From positions 1-40,641 of the forward strand of contig JAGAOO010000033.1 in assembly GCA_017623675.1 (NCBI GenBank): a stretch of DNA of 40,641 bases, written 5' to 3'. The stretch comes from Lachnospiraceae bacterium (GTDB lineage: Bacteria; Bacillota; Clostridia; Lachnospirales; Lachnospiraceae). The position numbers were made by a program, and so were the translations under genes. Below the pieces are notes generated by a model, which ran no database searches, was not told the origin of the DNA, and saw only the letters and a program-made list of their open reading frames with translations. The number at the start of each line of letters is the position of its first letter. Position 1 is the stretch's first letter. This document shows, piece by piece, positions 1 to 6,766 of this stretch.

Positions 1-735
1 AAGCGTCATTTCCCTCAGGTGCAGGGTCTGGAATTTTCGCGGTGTGACTCCGGTATACTTACGAAATGTCTCCGTAAAGTGGCTCTGGTCGGAGAACGCC
101 AGAATGGATGCAATTTCCGATGGTGAGAACTCCGAATAAATCAGCATATTTTTCGCCGCGTCGATTTTGAGATTGCGGATATATTCACTGACAGAACAGC
201 CGGTTTCTTTCTTGAATAAACGGGACAGATAAGAAGGATTCAGTCCCACATGATTTGACAGGGTTTCCACGGTAATCCGGGTATGAAGATTGTCGTGGAT
301 GTAGTCAATGCATTTGGCAATCTGCTGTGAACAGATTTTTTCCTTCCGAAGCTTCTTCATGCGGTTGGTATAATCCATGACAGCTGTAAAGTGTAATTCA
401 CTGATTTCTTCAGGGGTGGTACAGGTATCCGCCTTCTGAATATAGAAGTCACTTAGTCCATAAGAAGTAGACACATCAAGCCCGCCATCAATACAATAGC
501 GGGCTATGAGTGCAATGGTTATAATAAAATGATAACGAATATTCCGAAGGGGATTTTCGGAAAGCTTACCGAAGCCTTGTTTATCAATAAAGGATTCCTG
601 ACACATGTGGCGTACCTGTTCGGTATCACCGGAACGAATCAGGGAATAGAAGGCAAGCTCCGGTGTATAGGGAGCCCGCAGAATATCTTCTTCCTTTCGC
701 AGGAATTCTTTATAAGCATATTCCTTCTTTAACAT
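1..735 (-). CDS. AraC-family transcriptional regulator (3' end outside window)
   Basis: Reading the minus strand from an ATG at 735 gives 245 uninterrupted codons to the window edge, so the C-terminus is missing. The last ~100 residues form an AraC/XylS DNA-binding domain: a first helix-turn-helix with LSRLFKKETG and a second with the hallmark FSDQSHFTETFRKYTGVTP. The N-terminal ~130 residues resemble no cupin I can recognise and are presumably the sensory part. An AAAGGAG sequence lies 8-9 nt upstream of the ATG. The gene follows the GH5 gene by 25 nt on the same strand, so the two are probably co-transcribed and the regulator probably controls that glycosidase; this regulatory link is inference. 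A 67-residue plus-strand frame inside it is a shadow. Confidence 0.9.
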   Translation of the reverse strand, partial: MLKKEYAYKEFLRKEEDILRAPYTPELAFYSLIRSGDTEQVRHMCQESFIDKQGFGKLSENPLRNIRYHFIITIALIARYCIDGGLDVSTSYGLSDFYIQKADTCTTPEEISELHFTAVMDYTNRMKKLRKEKICSQQIAKCIDYIHDNLHTRITVETLSNHVGLNPSYLSRLFKKETGCSVSEYIRNLKIDAAKNMLIYSEFSPSEIASILAFSDQSHFTETFRKYTGVTPRKFQTLHLREMTL

Positions 736-760
736 TTGACAGGCTCCTTTCTGTTCCGTT

Positions 761-1792
761 CTATAGATTCTTAATCAGCTCCTCGAAAACAGGCTGATAA
801 TGAGAGTCTGTAATTCCAAAGTCCATTTCCTTGTAGGTCCAGGCAGCTCTGCCGATTCCGTATTCTTCGAAAACTGCATGTATATCCTGATACCATCTCA
901 GGGTTGCCTGCGGTGATGCCATGTTGATTACACCGTATTCACCGCAATAGAGAGGTACCTGATAGGTTTCTGCAATCCGGACAGCTTCCCGAAAGAAGCT
1001 ACGGAAGAATTCCTTGCCGCACATGAGTTCAGACAGGCTTTGAATTGGATAGGAAATGCTTGGGTCAATAAGACGGTTGGTTTCGTCGATGCATTTCTGA
1101 ACCGTAAGTGGATAATCCAGTGTGTAGTCCAGTGGCATACCCTCTACCCAGTGGGCAGCCTGATGGGTAAAGATTAATGGTTCATAACAGTGAAAATTAA
1201 ATACAATCTTGTCGTCATAAGGTGCGTCCAGTTCCTGTAAGGAAATGATGCTGTTGTTTCTGGTTCCACCGATAAGAATCCATGTGTCCGGTGCAATGAC
1301 ACGAATTCTTTGAAGTGCCTGCTTTATGATTCCGTTCCAAATCTCAGCAACCTCCGGGTCTACTACCTCATTTAACAATTCAAAAGCAACTTGCTTGGAA
1401 TCGGTTGCGTAACGAGTTGCCAGTGTTTCCCATAACTTGATAAAACGCTCCTGTAACAGTGCATTATGGAAAAAGGAAGAGGAGTATTCGGAGTCATCGA
1501 ATACATAACCCGCTGTCTTGTGCAAATCAAGAATTACATTTAAGCCACGTTTGGTACACCAGTGAATACAGTTGTCAATATATTGATAACCACTTTCAAT
1601 GGTATTGCCTTCCTCATCTTCAATAAGATTATAATCAATTGGAAGCCGTACATGATCGACACCGAAGGTGCAGATTCTTTCGATATCCCCTTCTGTGATG
1701 AAATTTGTCAAATGCTCCTGTGTCAGATGATTCTGAGACAGCCAGCCTCCAAGATTGATTCCTTTTGTAAAACCTTCAAATACTCGTAACAT
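761..1792 (-). CDS. Glycoside hydrolase family 5 (cellulase-type), intracellular
   Basis: A 343-residue protein with the GH5 (clan GH-A) pattern. It has an N-terminal GINLGGWL strand, HVRLPIDY at 47-54, the acid/base Asn141-Glu142 (LLNEV), HCYEP at 201-205, and the nucleophile Glu285 in CGEYG. There is no signal peptide or carbohydrate-binding module, so it should act in the cytoplasm on imported beta-linked oligosaccharides; the family includes endoglucanases, exo-1,3-glucanases and beta-mannanases, and the substrate cannot be read from sequence. The frame could be extended five codons to a TTG at 1807, but a GGAGGG sits just upstream of the ATG at 1792, so I chose the ATG. A good promoter lies at 1877-1906, and the AraC gene follows in the same operon. 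Confidence 0.88.
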   Translation of the reverse strand: MLRVFEGFTKGINLGGWLSQNHLTQEHLTNFITEGDIERICTFGVDHVRLPIDYNLIEDEEGNTIESGYQYIDNCIHWCTKRGLNVILDLHKTAGYVFDDSEYSSSFFHNALLQERFIKLWETLATRYATDSKQVAFELLNEVVDPEVAEIWNGIIKQALQRIRVIAPDTWILIGGTRNNSIISLQELDAPYDDKIVFNFHCYEPLIFTHQAAHWVEGMPLDYTLDYPLTVQKCIDETNRLIDPSISYPIQSLSELMCGKEFFRSFFREAVRIAETYQVPLYCGEYGVINMASPQATLRWYQDIHAVFEEYGIGRAAWTYKEMDFGITDSHYQPVFEELIKNL

Positions 1793-1844
1793 ATGCGTTC
1801 CCTCCAATTTCTAAATCGTTTGTTCTGTGTCAGAAGTTAGTTCC

Positions 1845-1866
1845 TATATGAAATGGATACCATATA
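1845..1866. promoter_or_regulatory. Inverted repeat TATATG-N10-CATATA in the GH5 leader
   Basis: Six-base arms (1845-1850 and 1861-1866) flank a 10-base spacer. They sit just downstream of the predicted GH5 start point and upstream of its ribosome binding site, which is where an operator would block transcription. AT-rich dyads of this size also occur by chance, and AraC proteins usually prefer direct repeats, so the role is tentative. Confidence 0.3.
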
Positions 1867-1876
1867 TACAAGCACT

Positions 1877-1906
1877 ATTATATAATAGTTATTACATTTT
1901 TGTAAA
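1877..1906 (-). promoter_or_regulatory. Promoter of the GH5-araC operon
   Basis: On the minus strand TTTACA (1901-1906) and a perfect TATAAT (1877-1882) are separated by 18 bases. This fits a sigma-A promoter reading toward the GH5 start at 1792. A short TTACA/TGTAA dyad overlaps the -35 region and could be a regulator contact. Confidence 0.65.
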
Positions 1907-1972
1907 TATCATGACATGAAATGAAAATATCCTAACATAAAATGAATGAACATGAAAAAGGAATGAAAAAGC

Positions 1973-2149
1973 CTACGGTCTGGGTATTCGATCCTCCCGT
2001 CGTATGATATGCAAAGGAGTATCGTTAAAGCTTTGGAAGGTTCCCTTACTGTCACCATGGTTATTAGAGTGCTGTACGATGAATCCGATTATCATAAAGG
2101 AAAAGGCAAAACCTAATAGGCATCCCGAAATAATTGCTAATATAATCAT
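1973..2149 (-). CDS. Small single-TM protein, coupled to zinc-ribbon gene
   Basis: A 58-residue minus-strand frame starts with ATG at 2149, one base after the TAA of the upstream zinc-ribbon gene. The ribosome binding site AGGAGGG lies inside the last codons of that gene, so translation is probably coupled. Residues 2-25 are a continuous hydrophobic segment (MIILAIISGCLLGFAF onward), followed by a polar tail with several basic residues (HIIRREDR). This predicts one membrane span with a short C-terminal tail. I do not recognise a family. The start context and the membrane-protein partner make a real gene likely; a shared membrane complex is inference. Confidence 0.6.
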   Translation of the reverse strand: MIILAIISGCLLGFAFSFMIIGFIVQHSNNHGDSKGTFQSFNDTPLHIIRREDRIPRP

Positions 2150-2150
2150 C

Positions 2151-3335
2151 TTATATTCCCTCCTGTCGGTCTTTTACAAATGTATTGGTTTCTTTTGCTC
2201 TCGTTAATGCAACGCTCTTCTTTACCTTTCGGAATGAAAGAGAACCAAGTAAGAACATGGTTCCGGCGAAAACAAGAACCATTCCGAGAGTTTCATCAAT
2301 CTCTTTGCCGGCTGATAACATGCCATAGAGGAGGAAAGAAGAGATTAAGGATACTATGCAACCAATGACAATAAACCATATAGTTACTTTAGGCTTATCA
2401 TACGGTACGGCACCAATGACCTTGCCGGTCTGACCGTTCACCAGTATCGTGTAAGGCTGTGCCTGGTAACGGAAGGTTAAGAACCAGGCAGGGAACAGAG
2501 CATATTCCGTATTATGAATCTGATAGGTAGGAGCATTCCTTAGTATCTCAATATTGCTGGCATGAATAGTACCTTTTACCTCTTGATCAAATAATGTTTT
2601 GGCACGCAACAGGGCGAGTGTCTGCAATTGCTCGTCCGACATGTCGTAACGGTCTGCATAGAAACCGGAAAGATATCCGATATCAAACGATTGTAACGCA
2701 TGGGTGTCATAAGGCTCCAGCCGTTGAGAGGTTTCGTCATTCAATTGCTTGGAGGCATCCAGTGTGAGATTGGTAAAATCACAGTCGGCTTCCCGATAAT
2801 AATATTTCGTTTTCTTATGCTTTCCGCTGCCTACGGTGCCACGTAGATACTGTTTGTCGGCGTAGCGAATACTAAAGAGCCAGAAGGGGATGTAAATGCC
2901 TCTTACCCGTTCAATGTCAAAATTCTTGATATCTTTCGGAATAAAAAATCCTTTGTTCAGCCGTTGCCGGATAGTGGTAATTGCCTGTTCCTTTGTAACG
3001 GAAAATGGAATAATATACTTTGGTTTTGCTTCGGAAGAAACCCGGCTGAATACAATGGTGGGCTGACCACAGTAGGCACAGAAGGTAGAAGATTCTACCC
3101 CGTTGACTGCCAGCTCTGCACCACAAGCCGTACAGGTATAGATATTGCATTCCATGGTTTCACTTGCCAACTGTGAAGTGCCTGATACTCCTCCCGGTGA
3201 GGTGAGTTTTTCAGTTGTTTCAACCGTTTGTGATTGCTCTGCATCATATAGATTGCCACAACTGAAGCACTCCATTTTTCCCTTAGAAGGATTGAAATAC
3301 AGGGCATCACCGCAATTCTCACAATATAATATCAT
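2151..3335 (-). CDS. TFIIB-type zinc-ribbon membrane protein
   Basis: A 394-residue protein with two zinc ribbons at the N-terminus: Cys5/Cys8 with Cys23/Cys26, and Cys68/Cys71 with Cys86/Cys89. A middle region of ~200 residues is typical of the zinc-ribbon proteins annotated as TFIIB-type in Clostridia (KPKYIIPFSVTKEQA, then GIYIPFWLF). Two membrane spans are predicted near 317-340 and 352-369, with a basic C-terminal tail, so the ribbons and middle domain are probably cytoplasmic and membrane-tethered. The biochemical function of this family is unknown to me. GGGGGA lies 6 nt before the ATG. It leads a two-gene operon with the 58-residue protein and is transcribed divergently from the AAA+ gene. 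Confidence 0.75.
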   Translation of the reverse strand: MILYCENCGDALYFNPSKGKMECFSCGNLYDAEQSQTVETTEKLTSPGGVSGTSQLASETMECNIYTCTACGAELAVNGVESSTFCAYCGQPTIVFSRVSSEAKPKYIIPFSVTKEQAITTIRQRLNKGFFIPKDIKNFDIERVRGIYIPFWLFSIRYADKQYLRGTVGSGKHKKTKYYYREADCDFTNLTLDASKQLNDETSQRLEPYDTHALQSFDIGYLSGFYADRYDMSDEQLQTLALLRAKTLFDQEVKGTIHASNIEILRNAPTYQIHNTEYALFPAWFLTFRYQAQPYTILVNGQTGKVIGAVPYDKPKVTIWFIVIGCIVSLISSFLLYGMLSAGKEIDETLGMVLVFAGTMFLLGSLSFRKVKKSVALTRAKETNTFVKDRQEGI

Positions 3336-3377
3336 CTTAATTCCCCCATTGTTTGTTCCTGTGTATGTATTGAATTA

Positions 3378-3406
3378 ATATTAGCATAGTCATATCTGCT
3401 TGTAAA
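3378..3406 (-). promoter_or_regulatory. Promoter of the zinc-ribbon operon
   Basis: On the minus strand TTTACA (3401-3406) and TAATAT (3378-3383) are 17 bases apart, pointing at the start codon at 3335. The -10 matches consensus at four of six positions. Confidence 0.5.
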
Positions 3407-3433
3407 TTCTCATCTTAGTGAACGGGTTCTTGG

Positions 3434-3463
3434 TTGACAGTATTGGAAATACTGATATATAAT
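3434..3463 (+). promoter_or_regulatory. Promoter of the AAA+ gene with a palindrome in its spacer
   Basis: Perfect TTGACA (3434-3439) and TATAAT (3458-3463) hexamers with an 18-base spacer, 35 bases before the AAA+ start codon. The spacer carries a perfect 7-bp inverted repeat, CAGTATT-GGA-AATACTG (3438-3454), overlapping the end of the -35 box. That is the classical position for a repressor or activator site. Confidence 0.75.
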
Positions 3464-3498
3464 TTTTGAAGAATAATAAGTAAAGACAGGGGTTCAAA

Positions 3499-4986
3499 AT
3501 GCCAGTATTTGATTTTAATCAGGAAAAAAAAGACGCAGTAAAAGCAGACAAGACATACCGTTTGGTATATACCAGTGATCATTTTGCAGATGCTTCTCAT
3601 CCAATTATGGTCTTAGCGGATGCTGAGGGAGTATTTTTGCATCATTCTTCCGGTATGTTCACGTCACCGACCAAAGGCACAGGCTTTATATATGATGAGG
3701 ACAAAGAGAAGGTTCCGCATGACATTTTGCAGATTGATGCACGGTTTGAGAATCTCATCAAATGGTTGGGTGAGAATCATATCATGGTTCGCTTGTCAGG
3801 CCAAAAGACAGAGGCAGGGTATGCAGTGTACAAGATTCAGGAAACAGGGGTAGCCATGCGAGGAACGAAGTTGTCCGGTGAAAATGGATTTCTTCAGTTC
3901 ATGATTGACAGACTGTTTCAAAGTGATGCTCCATCTGAGGCAGTCGTTGATTTGGATGAGATTGAAGATGCGGATGATATGAAGCTGACAAGTATACAGA
4001 GTATTACGGATTATCTGACCTGTGCAGGCAGTACATTGCCGGATAATATTCGTTTGTGGGCAAGACGGAATCTGGCGGTGGCAAAGTCGACAGAGGTAAC
4101 GCCGGAGGAAAGACGCCATGCACAACGGGCACTTTCCATTATGTTGAATATTCAGTGGAAGAATACGGATTTCCAGCCGATTGATCCGGTGGAGGCACGG
4201 CGTATCTTGGACGAGGAACTGTATGGCTTAGAGAGTGTAAAGCAGCGCATTATCGAGACAATCATTCAGATTAATCGAACGCACACGTTACCGGCATATG
4301 GAATTTTACTAATTGGTCCTGCAGGAACCGGTAAGTCACAGATTGCGTATGCAGTGGCTAAGATATTGAAAATGTCATGGACCACCTTGGAAATGAGCTC
4401 GATTAATGATCCGGAGCAGTTGACCGGAAGCTCGCGCATTTATGCCAATGCGAAGCCGGGCTTAATTATGGAAGCATTTGCGAATGCAGAGAGTTCGAAC
4501 CTATTATTTATAATAAATGAGTTGGATAAGGCGTCATCCGGAAAGGGAAATGGTAATCCTGCAGATGTATTGCTGACCTTATTGGATAATCTTGGTTTTA
4601 CAGATAACTATGTGGAATGTAATATTCCGACGACCGGTGTTTATCCAATTGCAACAGCAAATGACCGGGAGGCAATCAGTGCTCCGTTGATGTCTCGTTT
4701 CGCGGTGATTGAATTGCCGGATTACACATTAGAAGAGAAACGAGTTATCTTCACGAACTTTGCCATGCCAAAGGTATTGAAACGGATTGGTCTTCGAAGC
4801 GAAGAGATAGTAATTACCGAAGAAGCGTTGGATACGGTCATGGATATATTTAAGAATACGTCCGGAATTCGTGATATTGAGCAGGCAGCAGAACATATTG
4901 CTGCCAATGCATTGTACCGTATTGAGGTTGAAAAAATGACCTGTGTAACCTATACACCGGAGATGATTCGGGAATTATTGGGATAA
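3499..4986 (+). CDS. Lon-like AAA+ ATPase lacking a protease domain
   Basis: A 495-residue protein. Residues ~1-165 form an N-terminal domain I do not recognise, followed by a linker and a AAA+ module at ~235-495 that reads like Lon (ILDEELYGLESVKQRI before the P-loop). Visible motifs are Walker A GPAGTGKS (Lys279), a Walker B-like strand with Asn340-Glu341 where Lon has Asp-Glu, sensor-1 Asn388 (ATAND), arginine finger Arg400 and sensor-2 Arg458 (SGIRDIE). The protein stops where Lon's Ser/Lys protease would begin, so it is more likely a remodelling ATPase than a protease. The Glu for hydrolysis is kept. It is monocistronic, with a strong promoter upstream and a terminator downstream. Partner and substrate are unknown. 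Confidence 0.8.
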   Translation: MPVFDFNQEKKDAVKADKTYRLVYTSDHFADASHPIMVLADAEGVFLHHSSGMFTSPTKGTGFIYDEDKEKVPHDILQIDARFENLIKWLGENHIMVRLSGQKTEAGYAVYKIQETGVAMRGTKLSGENGFLQFMIDRLFQSDAPSEAVVDLDEIEDADDMKLTSIQSITDYLTCAGSTLPDNIRLWARRNLAVAKSTEVTPEERRHAQRALSIMLNIQWKNTDFQPIDPVEARRILDEELYGLESVKQRIIETIIQINRTHTLPAYGILLIGPAGTGKSQIAYAVAKILKMSWTTLEMSSINDPEQLTGSSRIYANAKPGLIMEAFANAESSNLLFIINELDKASSGKGNGNPADVLLTLLDNLGFTDNYVECNIPTTGVYPIATANDREAISAPLMSRFAVIELPDYTLEEKRVIFTNFAMPKVLKRIGLRSEEIVITEEALDTVMDIFKNTSGIRDIEQAAEHIAANALYRIEVEKMTCVTYTPEMIRELLG

Positions 4987-5011
4987 TTCAGAAGGAAAGA
5001 ATACATATAAG

Positions 5012-5065
5012 AAAGAGACTGCTTATAGTTCTTCCATACGGAAGTGATTTTAAGCAGTCTCTTTT
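5012..5065. terminator. Bidirectional intrinsic terminator between the AAA+ gene and argG
   Basis: A 14-bp perfect stem (5012-5025 with 5051-5064) encloses a smaller CTTCC/GGAAG hairpin (5031-5044). It ends in a T-run on the plus strand and an A-run on the other side, so it can end transcription of both convergent genes. Confidence 0.85.
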
Positions 5066-5099
5066 GTGTTCTTATGAAAAGCAAACAGTGAATACTGTA

Positions 5100-6323
5100 C
5101 TACTTTTTGTTTTCCTTCTTTAACTCGTTCATTCTCATGGCACGAACCTTCAATGGAAGTCCCCATAATGTGATGAAGCCTTCTGCATCATGATGATCAT
5201 ACATATCACCGGTTGTAAAGGATGCAAGCGACTCGCTGTAAAGAGAATATGGAGAGGTTGTACCGTTCTTGATGATGTTGCCCTTGTAAAGACGTAGTTT
5301 AACCTCACCGGTTACACACTGCTGGGTAACAGTGACGAAAGCTGAGATAGCTTCCCGTACCGGTGTGAACCATTTTCCTTCATATACAATGCTTGCAAGC
5401 TTGCTGCCGAGTTCTAACTTCAATGCAATGGTATCACGGTCTAATACAAGCTCTTCTAACTGTTGATGCGCTTCCATCAGGATGGTTCCGCCGGGAGTTT
5501 CATATACACCACGGCTCTTCATACCAACGACACGGTTTTCAACAATATCTACAATACCGATACCATGCTTTCCGCCAATTATATTTAACTCACGGATGAT
5601 ATCAGCAACTTTCATCTTCTCACCATTTAATGCAATCGGCATACCCTGTTCAAATGTGATGGAAAGCTCTTCGCCTTCCTCCGGTGCCTTTTCCGGTGTC
5701 ACACCAAGTACTAACATGTGATCATAGTTTGGTGCAAGAGCAGGATTCTCAAGCTCAAGACCTTCATGGCTGATGTGCCAGATGTTACGGTCACGGCTAT
5801 AAGACTGGTCGGTACCAAATGGAAGATCAATGCCATGTGCCTTACAATATTCAATCTCGGCTTCACGGGAATCCATCTGCCATTTGTCATCACGCCAAGG
5901 AGCGATGACCTTAATGTCAGGAGCCAAAGCTTTGATTCCTAATTCAAAACGAATCTGATCATTTCCCTTACCGGTTGCACCGTGACAGATAGCCACAGCA
6001 TCTTCTTTACGGGCGATTTCTACTAATTTTGCAGCGATGGTCGGTCTGGCCATTGCTGTACCCATAAGGTATTTATGTTCGTAAACGGCACCGGCCTGAA
6101 CGCAAGGCATGATGTAGTTTTCGCAAAGATCATCAACAACATCTTCGATATAGAGCTTTGCAGCACCGGACAGTTTCGCACGTTCCTCAAGTCCGTCAAG
6201 CTCTTCACCCTGACCACAGTCGATACAACAGCAAATAACCTCATAACCATAAGTTTCCTTTAACCAAGGAATAACCGCAGTGGTGTCAAGACCACCTGAA
6301 TAGGCAAGAATAACTTTTTCCAT
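5100..6323 (-). CDS. argG: Argininosuccinate synthase
   Basis: A 407-residue protein, the usual length for the enzyme. It joins citrulline and aspartate with ATP cleavage to AMP and PPi to give argininosuccinate, the penultimate step of arginine synthesis, in the cytoplasm. The N-terminal AYSGGLDTT (7-15) is the ATP-pyrophosphatase P-loop. Other family signatures are GATGKGNDQIRFE, APWRDDKW, YSRDRNIWHISHEG and KSRGVYETPGG. The start at 6323 follows AAGAGG. No argH or other arginine gene is in the window, so it stands alone between its own promoter (6354-6382) and the shared terminator at 5012-5065. Confidence 0.97.
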   Translation of the reverse strand: MEKVILAYSGGLDTTAVIPWLKETYGYEVICCCIDCGQGEELDGLEERAKLSGAAKLYIEDVVDDLCENYIMPCVQAGAVYEHKYLMGTAMARPTIAAKLVEIARKEDAVAICHGATGKGNDQIRFELGIKALAPDIKVIAPWRDDKWQMDSREAEIEYCKAHGIDLPFGTDQSYSRDRNIWHISHEGLELENPALAPNYDHMLVLGVTPEKAPEEGEELSITFEQGMPIALNGEKMKVADIIRELNIIGGKHGIGIVDIVENRVVGMKSRGVYETPGGTILMEAHQQLEELVLDRDTIALKLELGSKLASIVYEGKWFTPVREAISAFVTVTQQCVTGEVKLRLYKGNIIKNGTTSPYSLYSESLASFTTGDMYDHHDAEGFITLWGLPLKVRAMRMNELKKENKK

Positions 6324-6353
6324 GATATTTACCTCTTTTCTTTTGATTCTTTA

Positions 6354-6382
6354 ATAATAAACTAATTGACATGAAATGACAA
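6354..6382 (-). promoter_or_regulatory. argG promoter
   Basis: TTGTCA (6377-6382) and TATTAT (6354-6359) on the minus strand are separated by exactly 17 bases, and the -10 lies ~30 bases before the argG ATG. No long leader, T-box or obvious riboswitch fits between promoter and gene. An ArgR box was not evident by eye. Confidence 0.7.
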
Positions 6383-6766
6383 GAATGGATTCAAATGGAT
6401 TGGATATTCGGCACAAACTAGTGTTGCTACCGATATGCAAATACAGATGAGTAGTAAAGAAAAAATAAAAATCAAAAAAAGCAAAAAAAGGTATTGACAA
6501 AGAGAATGAAAATTGATAATCTATTCAGATTACTCATTTGAGAATGACCAAAAACTTGAGTGATACTAGATAAAGCACTTCTGAACACAGAAAAGTTCTT
6601 GACAGTTAACATTAATATAATGTAGCATGATTTAAAATATTTAAAATCTACATTGTTATAGCAGTTATATATTTCGTATCAATCGTTATTTTATGTAATT
6701 CATATAAGTAGTTTCAAGTTGTTTAGAAGTTAAGGAGCAGATGCTTGTCTGAAGGAGGAGAAGAAT
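6383..6766. other. AT-rich intergenic region before the signalling operon
   Basis: About 384 bases with no credible gene. It is very AT-rich and should hold the promoter of the operon beginning at 6767. Candidate -35 boxes are TTGACA at 6494-6499, with GATAAT at 6515-6520 (15-base spacer) or TAATCT at 6517-6522 (17-base spacer), and a second TTGACA near 6600 with no well-spaced -10. Around 6624-6655 an imperfect dyad has TGTAG/CTACA outer arms and an AT-rich core. None of these is decisive. No riboswitch consensus was recognised, including the c-di-GMP type that the downstream GGDEF gene made me look for. The start codon at 6767 has an AGGAGG. Confidence 0.45.

Noticed and set aside
6593-6625. 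TTGACA near 6600 with TATAAT as the promoter of the signalling operon
   Set aside because: The spacer is only about 11 bases, too short for sigma-A.
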